NCBI GenBank assembly: GCA_026261815.1 | Contig: JAMPIT010000348.1 | Location: forward strand, 62,001-126,000 | Source: Monarcha castaneiventris obscurior | Taxonomy: Eukaryota; Chordata; Aves; Passeriformes; Monarchidae | DNA length: 64,000 nt | Direction: 5' to 3' | Part shown: piece by piece, positions 1-12,500 of the stretch | Layout of the letters: every line of letters begins with the position of its first letter | How positions within the stretch are numbered: the stretch's first letter is position 1 | Notes under the pieces: model-generated | Database searches by the model: none | Told to the model about the DNA's origin: nothing | What the model saw: the letters and a program-made list of their open reading frames with translations, nothing else | Program-made: the position numbers and the translations under genes

Positions 1-105
1 GCCTGGGCAAAATATGATCAGTGTCTCTCTTCCCAGATGTGTGTCATAAGTATTCTAGTATGCTACTTAGGTAAGAATAACTTAGGTAAGAATAAATATA
101 CAATT

Positions 106-138
<33 letters not shown>

Positions 139-2749
139 GAAAAAAGTAGTGCAATTTCTTTCTACAGTAAAGCAAGAACTCAGTTCAAGTGCACTAGCTA
201 CAGCTTTATGTGTGTTCATTTTCTTTAGTCAGCTTGTCTGTCAAGAGAATTATATAACATCCTAAATAACATACACAGCAACTGTTGGCTAGATCAAGGA
301 TGCTTGGAGTGATACATTTCTGTGTGATCTGATGTACTTGCTGCACTGGGTGGATATCATTAGGTAAAGTACCTGATCTTATCAAATACAGTTCCACTGT
401 TGTCCCTAATTAATGTGTACCTAGCACAGCACCCTGCAGCATCACCTTTCATTCTATTTCATGCCCACAGCAACAACATACTTCATGATATTTGAGAGGA
501 AAACCAAAAATTATCCTATTTTTACAGTACATCCTTACCCACAATGAGGTAAAGTCATGCCAAGAGGAGGGGACACCAGAACAAATCTAAAGGACAAAAT
601 TTTGAGCAAGGACTGAAGCTTTGTGCTTCAAAGGTCAACTTTTAAAATTCATCTTCTTACTGCTTCTCACACTTTGGTAACATGAAAGTGCCTTTTGCAC
701 AAATCAGCCATTAAGAAAGGGATCTCTTTTAAGACACTGGTGTTTCTATTTTTGCTTCAAAGCACCAACAATCAAAATAGCAGAGCAAGATAGAATCACC
801 TTGTCTGTAGACAGTATATGAGGAAATTAAGGGGGTTAGGAAGCTCAGTACAAGCCCTTAATCCCATTTATTTATCTATTGTAATTGTTTTTAAGAAGAG
901 AGCTACATTTGCTTTGAAGTCAGACCTGTACACACATATGACAGATCTAGTACTTTTATTTGGAAGTAAGTTCCACTAACATGCATTTCCAATTTTTTCC
1001 CTTTTTTTTTTTTTTTATTTCTGAGACTTTTCCTTCCTTTACTTCACCTCTGTGATCTGATCTAGTAGGCACTGAACAGATGTGCCAGCTGCCACAGGAC
1101 ACACTGAGGGCTGTGTTTCATACCTGTTCTTCTATGGTGCCTGGCACTGGGGTATCACGAAGTAGCTGCTGTGGGTTCAGTTAACAACCTAGGAAATGAA
1201 AGGCTGATTTGTGTGCTGACACAAAAATACACCTTTACCACAGAAATATTAATGGAAAGGGCTTTGCTACATTGAATGTGGAATGTGTTTATCTCTCTTT
1301 GGGCAATTAGTCTGCTGTGAGTGCTGTGGGTACTATTTTGCTTTGCCCATTCACTGGTTGTCTGAAGATGTCACTTTTCCATCTTATCTTAGGCTGGCTG
1401 CTTCTTGTGTCCTCAGGTCCATTTGTCCAGCCTCTTTCCTTGTGTGTGCAACCTGCAATCCCTTTCTCCATCTGCCACTGACAGCAGCTGGAGCTGATTG
1501 GCCAAAGCTCTTCTGTTCCCACTTTTGGGATGAATCCGTGCTCTGGTACTTCCTCAGCAGACTCCAGGCACACAAATCTTCTTGCAAAAGAGAGGATTTT
1601 GCTCTGCCCTCTAGGGCAGAGCCTTCTGCTCACCACAATCTCAGGTTTGGCAACAGTATCAGCTCTCCCATATGGCCTTTCCTCTTGGAAGCAGCACAGC
1701 TCTCCTGGATCACTTTAGGTACTGTTCTGGGTGTGCCAAAGCTTCAAATTTAACTGCATATCTGCAGACACAACTGGGTAATATATGAACAGGTCACAAT
1801 GCTGTGTCTCCACCTCCCAGCTTACCAAAGAGGATGCATTTCACACCAATGTGTTGGGCTTTCATAGCAAATTTGGTGGATGCTACTACTCTTACAACTT
1901 GAGGGAGAGACAGTATTTGAGGTTTTGTAAGTCCTTTTGATTTGGAATAGAGGTTTGGAATAGTAGTGGGTGATGCTTAGCACAATCCTGGTCACAAGGC
2001 TGTGCATTTCTTGTTTACAGAAGGAGAATCAGTCCATCCCAGTGTCCTTTTGTGGCCACAGCCCAAGCACACCAACACTGCAAGCTCAAAATTGTCTCCT
2101 CTCCAGGCTGTTCCGTACACAGCCTTATTTATATAGTTCATCTCTAGGTCTTTGGTGGTTTTCTGCATATCAGGCTCCCCTCTGCTTATGCTAAAAATCA
2201 GTGACCATCCTTTTCAAGAAATACTCTGCTTCAGTCACTCAAATTCTTAATCTAATGTTGTAATGTGCTCAACTCTCTCTTGTAGCAATTGCAAGTGAAG
2301 GACTGGTTGAACCTGCGAGGTTCAGGAAAAAGCAGCCCTACTTGTCACACGCCTGGTAGGTAGACTGTAAGTAATTGCAAATTGCTGCAAGAGTTTCTCT
2401 GCAGTTCCTCTGCACTGGCATTGGACTGCTTGGCTCTCCCACCTTCTTCACAAAAGTATTAATACAAGTCTTATTAATCCCTCTCTTTCTCTCCTTACCG
2501 CTCAGACTTTTGCTTGTATTTTTTCCCTCAATGGCTGCGTTGTCTCTGTACAACAATTAACAGCGAGGTGACAGTTAATCTACAAACAACGCTGAGGAAA
2601 GCAGAACACTACTTCCTTCTACTGGAGGGGAACAAGAGTGCGGCCTCTCCAGTGCCGAATGCAGGGGGACGGACAATCACTGCCCTGGCCCTGCTGCCAC
2701 ACCACGGCTGGCACAGGACAGCTCAGCCACACTCACCGCCCGACACCGC
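1..2749. other. Upstream non-coding DNA, no gene seen
   Basis: No frame here looks like a conserved protein. The 156-codon + strand frame at 1283-1753 is unrecognised and has no splice or homology support. There is a TAA microsatellite at 106-138 and a T-run at 1003-1017. In human the PGAP4 gene lies on this side of RNF20, so introns or leader of that gene are possible. Confidence 0.5.
106..138 (+). repeat. (TAA)n microsatellite
   Basis: About eleven uninterrupted TAA units. Confidence 0.95.
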
Positions 2750-2816
2750 TCCAGGGGCGGGCAGGGAGGCGGCCGCTCCGCCGGGGCCGCGTGTGGGCGG
2801 GGGTGGCTCCGCCCGC

Positions 2817-2833
2817 GCCGCCATCTTTGGCGC
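2817..2833 (-). promoter_or_regulatory. Overlapping YY1-type and E2F-type sites
   Basis: GCCGCCATCTT at 2817-2827 is the complement of the YY1 core AAGATGGCGGC. It overlaps TTTGGCGC at 2826-2833, a perfect E2F consensus. YY1 sites of this form usually sit at or just downstream of the start site in CpG promoters, which would put transcription initiation near 2780-2830. Occupancy is inferred from motif match only. Confidence 0.5.
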
Positions 2834-2909
2834 GGGTGCGGGCGCCGGCGTCGGGCGCAGCGGCAGCGCCGCCATGTCGGGCCAGGGCAAAGCGGCGCCT
2901 CCATGACGG
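2830..2909 (+). other. RNF20: Probable RNF20 non-coding exon 1 (5' boundary uncertain)
   Basis: The donor CGG|GTGAGG (GT at 2910-2911) fits the splice consensus and lies in the CpG island. The next good acceptor in sense with the reading frame is at 6344. The 5' limit is a guess based on the YY1 site. The exon carries an ATG in a GCCGCCATG context at 2874 with its own stop at 2904-2906, so it is not part of the main frame. Confidence 0.5.
2874..2906 (+). CDS. Upstream ORF (10 codons) in the presumed RNF20 leader
   Basis: ATG 2874-2876 in a GCCGCCATGT context opens MSGQGKAAPP and stops at TGA 2904-2906, four bases before the splice donor. If the exon 1 call is right, ribosomes would meet this start first, giving a possible brake on RNF20 translation. 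There is no evidence that the peptide itself matters. Confidence 0.35.
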   Translation: MSGQGKAAPP

Positions 2910-3236
2910 GTGAGGGCGAAATGGCGGCCGGAAGGGGCGGGCGGCGGCGGCCATTGCCGCCGGGACGGGGCGCGGAGGCGGAGGCGGCGGCGGCGGCGGC
3001 GGCGCGGTCGCGGCGGGTCTGTGGGGCGGGACGGGGCCGGGGAGAGCCGGGAGGTGGCCGTGCGGAGGAAGGGGGGTTCGCTGGGGGCTGGACGCACCGA
3101 ACAGCCGCGGAGGGACGGACGGCCCGAGGCGTGTCCGGCTGGCGCTGTGGGAAGATCCCGGGGGCAGGGGCAGGGCCCCCGCGGGATGTGGGAGAGTGGA
3201 GGAGGTGTGGGAGCGGCTGGTGTGTGTGGGAAGCTG

Positions 3237-3780
3237 AATCACGGAACCGTTCAGGTTGAGATCACCCAGTCCAGCCCCGCTGCCAAGGCAGAGTCACCTA
3301 GAGCAGGTGATGCAGGAACACATCCGGGTGGGTTTGGGATGTCTCCAGAGGGGGAGAGTCCATGACGTCCCTGAGCAGTTGTTCCAGTGCTCTGCCACCC
3401 TCAGTGGAAAGAGGTTCTTCCTCATGTTAAAGGAGGACTTCTTCTGTTTTAGTTTATGGCCACTGCTCCTTATCCTGTAGCTGGGTAGCACTGAAAAAGA
3501 GTCTGAACCACTCTTAGCTCTCGCCTTGGAGGTATGTATTAGTGAGATCCCCTTTCAGTCTTCTCTTCTCCAGACTAACCAGGCCCAGATCTCATAGTCT
3601 CTCCTTATAAGAGAGATGCCTCCAGAGCCCTCATCATATTTGTACTGTATTTGCTGTACCCTCTCCAGCAGCTCCTTGTCTTTGTACTAAGGAGTCCAGA
3701 GCTCCACACAGGACCCCCCCAGCCGTGCCTCACCAGGGCCGGGCAGAGCAGGGGGTTGGCAGTTTTCCCCTTTCTCCTTT
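3237..3780 (-). mobile_element. CR1 LINE fragment (3' end at left)
   Basis: The + strand begins AATCACGGAACCGTTCAGG and runs through typical reversed CR1 3'-end text (TTCCAGTGCTCTGCCACC, GAGGTTCTTCCTCATGTT, CTCCAGACTAACCAGGCC). This is a 5'-truncated, decayed copy inserted beside the RNF20 CpG island. Confidence 0.85.
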
Positions 3781-4264
3781 TATGCTTAAGATGTTCCTGA
3801 AGAACCTGTCCCGAAGCCATGGAAAAATCTCTATTAGACTTGTGGATGGAACGTTGTTTGACTGGAGTTCCTGCTGGGGAGTATAAGCTCAAATAGCAGC
3901 TTTTGAATCTGCCCAGTGCTTTTATTTCTGTGATTCTATGTCTGTGCATAAATACAGGTTTATATGTGTGCAGTGTAGTTTCTGTACTGTGGCAGGAGCA
4001 GCTGCTGGTGGCAAATGTAATGAAACCTTGAGGCTTTTGGATTTAGTTGTAAAATGGTACTATGTGAGAAGATCTAATTCGAATTTCAATCTGTAGGGCT
4101 TGTCATCAGAAATCCTTTTTTTTTAAGCAAATACAGTGTAAGTAAAATCCATTTTGTTAGCTAGCAGAGTAGATCAGCTCTTCTGTGTCAAAAAGGAAAT
4201 AAATCTGACATTCAAAGAAGTGTACAGTCATGCTTAGAGTTCTCTACCTCTTCTGTGTGTGAGC

Positions 4265-4434
4265 AGCAAAAGGGGTTGTCAGGCGCTGGGAGGGGCTGTC
4301 TGGGGAGGTGGGGAGTCCGTGTCCCTGGCTGGACGTGGCACTCAGGGCCATGGTGTGGCTGACAAGGTGGTGTTGGTTCATAGGTTGGACTCGGTCTCAG
4401 AGGTTTTTTCCTATTCTAAATGATTCTGTGAAAG
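4265..4434 (+). mobile_element. CR1 LINE 3' fragment
   Basis: GGTTCATAGGTTGGACTCGG, then a decayed tail ending AATGATTCTGTGA, the CR1 terminal repeat. Confidence 0.85.
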
Positions 4435-5282
4435 AGAGAGTCTGTGGCCATAAAAAATGAATGGGTTGGGTTCTGGTGTACAACATGTGAGGAAGTGGGG
4501 AGTGGGGAGCTGGAGCTGAGGGGGGTGGTGCCAGGGGGCGATGGAAGGGGTATTTTGTCCATGGACAAAGTGTGAAAGGCAGTGGTCACGGGTGGCTTGC
4601 TGGACTGATGGGACAGATGAGATGTTTTCAGTGACAGCTGTTCCCCCGCCCCTTCCAGTGCTCTTGGAATTCCAGCTAAAGTCAGTGCTGCTGCTAAGAG
4701 AAGGAAAATGGTTCCGTGGCAGTTGCCTTTGTTTTTGAATTTGAGATGCAATTTAATGCTTATGTTAAAAGATACCTCAGAGGAACACCATATGTGCTGT
4801 TTCAGTAACTCACTTAGAAATAATCTTTCTATTATTTTGCAAATTATGAAGGGCAGTGCCAAGCTGAGAAGCTTGTTAAATGCTGAGGTTTGGCAAAGCA
4901 GAGTACCAGCTTCATCTGGAAAATACAATGGCCTTGTTGCTTTCAGTAGAACTGCTTAAAGCAAATAGATAAGAACTGAAAGGTTCAGTTTGTAACCCCT
5001 AGTTTGACTGTAAATGCCATTATAGGCTAAAATGGAACAACTCAGGTTTTACTGGTGTGGTCTGCATTTCATTCACTGCTGGTTTCATTCACTCTGGAGG
5101 CTGGCACAGCATCAGTGACTGTGGGAGAAGAATGCAGCTCATGTCTAGTGAAGATCTAGTTGGTTCCGTTTTCCATCTCCAGCTGCTCCATTTGTTTTTG
5201 AGACACTTGTAATTTTGCTCAGTAATATTTTAGGGAACTGCAGGGAATATTTGTTCAGACCTGAGAAAAACCTGTTCTAATG

Positions 5283-5468
5283 TTGAGGGTCATCAAGTAC
5301 TGGAGAGGCTGCCCAGAGACGTGGCTGAGTTTCTGTGCCTGGAGATGCTCAGGCTGCCTGGACAGGGCCCTTGGCAATCTGCTTTGGCCGACCCTGCTTC
5401 ATCCAGGAGCAGTGGGACAGGTGACCTCCAGTCCTCCCTTCCAGCCTCAGCTGTTCTGTGATTCTCTG
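5283..5468 (+). mobile_element. CR1 LINE 3' fragment
   Basis: CR1 3' text including AGTACTGGAGAGGCTGCCC and CTTCCAGCCTCAGC, ending in TTCTGTGATTCTCTG. Confidence 0.85.
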
Positions 5469-6344
5469 TTAGTCCAGAGCTTTTCAGACTGCATTAAGGT
5501 AGGAATGGGTTCTCTTCAGACGTCTCCATCTCTCCTGGTACACAGGAAGACTCTTGGAATGGGTCTTTACAAGCCTTGGCTCCGAGTTGCTTTTCGGTTC
5601 CATAGGATCTGTGAGACCTTTAAGTATAGGGCTCATTTCCAGGGAGATGCTCCCTCAGCTTCGACTGGCTTTGTGTGTAGATTCAATTGGAACAGTTGGG
5701 TTGTTGTGAAGTGAACTGGTGCCACATACACACCGTCTCAGTTGTTTGCTAAAGTCTAACCTGGTTAATTTTTGTTAATGCAGAAAAGCAGAGACTGAAC
5801 CTGGATGAAGATTTTTTTGCAGAGAGCGTGATATGATACAGTGCTTCCCTTTTAACATTACAGAGTACTGGATCTTTTCCCCATCAACTTTCTGTTTGCA
5901 GTGCTGATCCTGCTGATGTCTTTTACAGCTTAATATTGGGCCAGAATGTATGAGTCAGCACAGGCTGGCACAAACTCACAGTTAGAACACAAGAAGTAGA
6001 TTTGGTTCTATTACCTTGCTAATTTTGAGATCCCTGAAGCACCCACCAGGGCAGAGGTACAGTATTAGAGATGTGGGCACCCTTAAACTCAGCCCATGCC
6101 AGAGGATCACTGGCTCATCTAGGGTTATTCCCAGCTGCAAGGTCACTTGAGTGATTTACAGTTTTCCTTATCACTCTTCCACTTTTAACCCATTCCTCCC
6201 TCTTCAAAATCTTTAGAGTTCCATGATGTGCTCTGTTTTGGGTGTCTTGTTACCATGATGGGTCAGCATGTTAAAAACCCCAAATCAAGTTGATGGCATG
6301 GATGTGTGTTTGGCGTTTTTTTAATAGTGTTTTTTAATGTTCAG

Positions 6345-6515
6345 GAAGATCTTGGAGAAGGCGGGAATCTGTACACTTTGGCCACCATGTCTGGAATTGG
6401 CAATAAACGGACAGCTGGGGAGCCTGGCCCTTCTGCGCCTCCAGAGAAGAAGGCAGGGGTTGAAGATTCGGGCACCACTGTGGAGACCATTAAACTTGGT
6501 GGTGTTTCTTCAACG
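6345..6515 (+). CDS. RNF20: RNF20 exon 2: end of 5' UTR and residues 1-43
   Basis: The acceptor TTAATGTTCAG ends at 6344. Bases 6345-6386 are 5' UTR and the ATG is 6387-6389. The exon ends on a full Thr codon before donor GTATGT. Residues 1-43 form the disordered N-terminus with the PPEKK motif. Confidence 0.93.
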
Positions 6516-9500
6516 GTATGTCTTCCTTGCATACCCCCACTCCACCTTTTGGTTTTTTTCATCTGGAGGCAAAAATGTCTCTGGGGTCAGTAAGAGCCCT
6601 TCTGTGACCTGGCCTGTGTCCCGTGTGCCTGTGCCCAGGAGGAGCTGGACATCCGGACCCTGCAGACCAAGAACCGGAAGCTCGCGGAGATGCTCGACCA
6701 GCGCCAGGCCATTGAAGATGAGCTGCGGGAGCACATCGAGAAGCTGGAGCGTCGGCAGGCCACCGATGATGCCTCTCTGCTGATCATCAACCGGTACTGG
6801 AATCAGGTTGGTAACAGCTTTGGTTACTTTATATATGCTGTTTTCTTGTCTCTCCTGTACCACTGCACTCCTTTTGTTCACATACATTCTTTATCTTGTC
6901 TTATCTTGCCTGTCCCATCATTCAGTTTGATGAAAATATCCGCATCATTCTTAAACGCTTCGACCTGGACCAAGGTCTTGGAGACCTTTTGTCTGAAAGA
7001 AAAGCACTGGTGGTGCCAGAACCTGAACCAGACTCTGACAGTAATCAGGAGCGCAAAGATGAGAGGGAACGAGGTGAGGCACCTGTCTGGGGACAGTGGG
7101 AAAGATGAATTTCAGCTGTGGACAATGCTGATGTCCCTTTCTAAAGGCTGACAGAGACTTTGTTTTGTGATTGTAAAGATCAGTGATATTTACCTTCTAG
7201 AGCACATTTACTTTTTTTCACCTCCTTATGTTCCCAGGGGAAGGACTGGAACCGGCATTCTCCTTCCTGGCCACTCTAGCCAGCAGTACCAGTGAGGAGA
7301 TAGAATCTCAGCTGCAGGAGCGTGTGGAGTCCTCCCGCCGTGCTGTTGCCCAGATTGTGACAATGTATGACAAGCTGCAGGAGAAGGTGGATGTGCTGTC
7401 TCACAAGCTGAATAGTGGAGGTACGACCAAGGTGGCAGGTATTCAAGTATGCTCATCTGCCCCACCTTAGACCTGATCCTGTAAACATTAAGGAATGGTC
7501 CTTCTCATGTGCATTTATTTTCCAAAATTAATTGGTCTGGCTTTCCAAACCCTGGTTATCGAAACCTCTAATAAAGGACCGTGTGCTAGAAGTGTATTGT
7601 AGCTACCTCTGTGTTTGAATGCTGAGAGCTCTGCCCAGCGTGTTTGGCTAAGAAGCAGCAGCTTGTTTCTGCCAGTAGTGTGTTCAGGGACCTGGGAAGT
7701 CAGAGAACACAGTTGAACCTTATCAGCCAGCTGTCCTCAGCCACCACATAAAAGGCTTCATGCTTACAAGTAAAGTGAAATCAGCATTGCAAACTGATGT
7801 TGGGCTCCTTGTCCTTTGCAGTTTAGTAGAAGGTGTAGGAATAACCAACTGCTCAGTTTCCACTGAGTTCTGAGCAAAATGGTACCCATCTAATGGCATG
7901 GTGTGCTTAATGTAGCTGTCAGTTTTGGGTGTAGCAAAGTTCTGCAGAGCAAGCCGAAGGACCAGCTTCTAAAAATTAATGTAGGAGATTCACTTTACAC
8001 TCAGATGACTGTTTAAAAAACTTCATTAGCTTAAGGTTGGAATTTTAATCTTCTGAATGAAAACTTGGGTGGAATATCAGCTCATCCTTGGGGTGCCTTC
8101 TGTGAGCTCTGACTAAGTCTGGCATTGGTGTAGGGAAGTGCTGCTGTCCTTAGCTGGCAGTCCATAAACTGCAGTAGCATTGGCACTGGTGCCATGTGAG
8201 CTGGTACTTGGGTGCTGTGGTTTCACCTGTCACCCAGGTGCTGTGGTTGTCACCTGGTGTGTCAGCCCAAGGCACCTGTTGTAGCAGGTTTATGCATGAA
8301 TTTGGCCTACGTCCGGGTGTCCCTGGGTTCTAAGGGCTTGCTTTGGGTTCCTGGTACCGACACAGCTGAAGTGATCTCTGGTGTGAGGGGGTAGTACCTG
8401 GGTCAGAAATGTGCAGCATTGTTAAACTGCAGAGCCTTTTGCTTAGGGAGTGCAAGTCAAACCTCTCTGGAGATCAGGCCCTCAGGAGCCACCTGTGGGA
8501 GAGGTACAGTAAACTGAAGTTAAACCCAGAAATCTCCTTTTCCGTTTTCTTTCTCTCTTTGCTGTTTAAGACTTAAGATCAGTGTTCCTTGATTTCCATT
8601 AATTTCCTTCTCTTTGTGCACCTTTCAGATATTTCACTGATGGAAGAAGCAGTAGTGGAGCTAAATTCCTACCTGTCACATGAGAATGGACGGCTGCAGG
8701 AACTGGCTGATGTTCTTCAGGAGAAGCACAGAATCATGTCTCAGGAGGTATAAAAAGGAGAGAGAAGGAAATCTGCTTTGGGGTCCTGCTTAGCATAATT
8801 TATGGTTACCATAGTTTGGAAAGCAGTCTATTTCGTTGGAGAGGTACAGGAACAACATGGTTTGAAAGTTATGAAAATTACGTTGTTGTGGAGAACTGTG
8901 CATAGATTTTCTGTATAATTCAGATTGATTTACTTGTTACATCACTAAAGGAAAGGATATAAGCAAGTCAGTGAGTTGAATGGATTGAACTTTAAAAGAA
9001 AAGGGGGAGAGCAGGGGCAGGTGATGCTGAGATGGCTGTAGACACCTGGAACACTTGAGGTGACATCCCTGTCATTCTGAATTCCTTGGTTTCTCTGTGT
9101 TGTTTGACAGTGTAATGGAATCAGTTACAAGATGATCCCAGTCATTAAGAGATTCACATTCTTAGCAGCATTTGTTTCAGATATTTCAGTTCATTTAAAA
9201 ATTGTGTTAGTGGTGGTCTTGCTCAGGTTAGACCTCTGAGCACTTAAGTGGTCTGTAGAGTAGAGGGACATAGGGGTTGAAAAGATTAAAATCAAGCCTT
9301 TGAATAAGCTGAGGTGGCTGCCTCTGTATTCTGCCAGCTTCCTGCTCTTTCTCCATTTTCAGTTTAGTCTTATTTTTGTTACTGTCTTGGGATTTGGCCA
9401 CTGTAAAATTCAGGACAGTTCATCGAATAGTCACCACAGCAAAAGATGAAAAGCACATGATGAATAAGAGAAAAATTACTCCTGAGCAGCAGGAAAAGTT

Positions 9501-12500
9501 GATTGTATTCCATATGCTGGCTGAAAGACTCCTTTGATTGCAGTTCTCCAAGCTGCAAGAGAGGGTGGAGACAGCAGAATCCCGGGTGTCTGTCCTGGAG
9601 ACCATGATCGATGACCTTCAGTGGGACATTGACAAGATCCGCAAGAGGGAGCAGAGGCTCAACCGCCACCTGGCCGACGTCCTGGAACGAGTGAGCGCTG
9701 CCCTCCTGGCCAGGAAACCTGGGAAACAGGGGCGGTGTTGGAGGGGTGTGTGACATCCTCTGGTACTTGGCTGCGAGAGCTAAGAACCTGCAGTGCACCT
9801 TCTTTGGTCTTGGATGTGCTGCATCAGTCTTGTCAGTATTTAACTGGGTCTTGAGGACATCTCTTGCATTTTTTGCAGGTTAATTCCAAAGGCTACAAGG
9901 TGTACGGAGCTGGGAGCAGCCTCTATGGGGGAACAATCACCATTAATGCCCGCAAGGTAAGGCCGGGAGCTTGGTTGTGGGCAAGGGGTAGAACAAAGTC
10001 AAGGAGAGCTTGTACATAGGACAACAGTTTGAACAGAATTTAGATAGTTATTTTAGATAATTTCTAGATCCCGTGCCACAAATCTGGGTGACTCTGGGTA
10101 AGCCATTTTGTCTGTGTACCAGTTCCCTACTTACGGAACATCTGGTGGAATTAGAGTCTGTCTCACTTGGTCACGTTGCCTGACTGTTCAGTCTGTAATT
10201 GCTGTTACTGCATAAACAGATACTTCGTTAGTACTCTCAGGAGACACGTTGACAGTGGGATTTACAAGTAGTTTATCCCAACAGTTTGAGGAGATGAATG
10301 CAGAGCTGGAAGAGAATAAAGAGCTTGCTGGGAATCGCCTCAATGAATTGGAGGAACTGCGCCAGGATCTTGAGGAAGTAACAACACAGAATGAAAAGCT
10401 CAAGGTGAGACATCCGTACCTGTGAGGATGAAGGTGTTCTGTGTGATAGGTGGCCCTCACCTTTGCAGTGCTGGGTCTCCACAAAACCTCATTAGCAGTG
10501 TCTGTTCTGAGTCTGCTCTTTAGCTGTGTTAACACTTAGGTCCAGGTACAATTCAGCAAGTCTGTGGCTCCACTTGCAGGTTGGTGCCTTGGTGACACCG
10601 TGTGGTCATCGTGGGAAATTGCAATAGTTTCCTGCCCGTGTCCCGTTCTGATCTTTCAGTACGTTTTAACCATGTCTGGTTAAAACTGTTCTCACCTCTT
10701 TACAAGTATTGATCCCTCTTCCACCTTCCCCACGCCCTGTGCAAGTGGAACCAGGGAACACAAACAATCGGGGAACTTGTGTGGAGAGAGAGGCTCTTGA
10801 AAGAGTCAATGAATTTATGTCTTTCCCAGTGTGGGGGAGGATAGCTAGGAAACAGCCTATGAGTTTGTGATGTTTTAAAGGTGGTAAAACAAGAAGCTGT
10901 GACTCTGTGGTAGATAAGTATATGATGGAGAGAATAATCCAAACGTCATCTTAGTGGTCAGTGCCAGTTACAAGAAATGTCTGACTCGCTAACCTCAATC
11001 CAGAGGTCTACTGCCAGGAACCGTCTTGAGGCACCTCTGAATTCTGTTTATCCACATGAGTTTGTTTGAGAGAAATGGTCCTTAGCTTACAACTTTTTTT
11101 TTCTTTTAATCATTGATCAGCTGTATGCGTGTGTATATATGTGTCTGTTTCACTGCTGCTAGTCACGATCATTTGCTAACTTTTTTATCTAAGAATTCAG
11201 TTCTGTACCTCTGCGTTTTTTTCATTTCTCTTCCTGTCAGTGATTATGTCTTACTGGTAGAAGCAGTATGCCTACTTGCACATGCATTTTCTCTGTTCTC
11301 TGATACTTTTCTGTGTGTCCATCTTTATTTATTTGGGTGATTATGGTTTATTATGTTTTCCAAGTTCATATCTTTGAGAGAAACTATTTCAGGACCCAAG
11401 AGTCAAAAACTTGTGTCATGTGGCTGTGCGAGAGAAACAGCCTAGTGCATGCAGAGAAAACAGATTGACTTTTCAAAATTGGTACTGAAGCATATAGTTT
11501 GCACCTACTTCACAGCAATGCTATTGAAGTTCTACTTTTGTCTTTGCTTGTGGCAGCTTGATTAATTGTTCTCCTGTCTTGAGAGACAGAAACCAAAGAC
11601 AAGGGGATAATTTTTCTTTCTGTGACATTTTCTTGTGTCCCAACTAGGTTGAGCTGCGACGAGCAGTGGAAGAGGCTGTGAAGGAGACCCCGGAATATCG
11701 CTGCATGCAGTCCCAATTTTCTGTTTTATATAACGAGAGTCTCCAGCTGAAGGCACATCTTGACGAGGCCCGCACGCTGCTCCACGGCACCCGTGCCACA
11801 CACCAGCGCCAGGTGGAACTGATCGAGGTAACACCTGTCATTACCCTAGGGAACTCTGTCATGCCACCGACCATCACTGCTGGGTCTTTGTGGCTCTCCG
11901 AATGCTCAGGAAGTTTATGTTTCTGGCAGTAATTCAGGCTGTTCTAGTACCTAATATTGATGAGGTGAGAGATACTTCAGGTTCAAAGGACCAAGTTCTG
12001 TTCCGTTTTTGTTCCTCAGAGGGATGAGGTCAGCCTTCACAAGAAGCTACGCACTGAGGTGATTCAGCTGGAGGACACCCTGGCACAAGTCCGCAAAGAA
12101 TATGAGATGTTGAGGATAGAGTTTGAGCAGACACTTGCTGCCAATGAGCAAGCAGGTATGGTGTTACTTGGCTGTGCCAAAAAACAAACACCACCTACCC
12201 ACCAATCCCCATGGGAGCTACAGTGCACTAGAACAGCTGGCTTGATTCTTTGTTACTGTTAAATACTTGTTCTGGCAGGTCTCTTAATCTCAAGAAACAG
12301 CACTCTTTACCTCTTGTATTGGGAGGCCAGTTCCATGTTATCTGACTTCCTTCTAGATGTTGCATAATAGATAAATTTTGCTAATAATTTGTTTTATGAC
12401 AGGTTATTTTGCATTATTAAAAATTACTTTGCGGGGGGGATTCATTTCCAAGTCTGGAAGGACAATCTGGATAGCAAAGCAGTAATTCTTAAATTTCATC

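Larger units (their letters stand above)
2750..3190 (+). promoter_or_regulatory. RNF20: CpG-island promoter of RNF20
   Basis: GC content and CpG frequency rise abruptly here compared with the flanks, with many GGGCGG/CCGCCC boxes and (GGC)n runs. It is the only island upstream of the RNF20 start. It lies about 3.5 kb before exon 2, as expected for a housekeeping CpG promoter feeding a non-coding first exon. Whether it also fires leftward toward an upstream neighbour (PGAP4 in human, from memory) cannot be told here. Confidence 0.75.
2910..6344 (+). other. RNF20: RNF20 intron 1
   Basis: A 3.4-kb intron if the exon 1 donor is right. It contains the second half of the CpG island and three CR1 fragments (3237-3780 minus; 4265-4434 and 5283-5468 plus), and no coding exon. 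Confidence 0.5.

Noticed and set aside
2723..3365. Several 90-170 codon frames in the CpG island
   Set aside because: GC-rich DNA lacks stop codons; the frames overlap on both strands, are Arg/Gly/Pro/Ala-rich and have no family resemblance.
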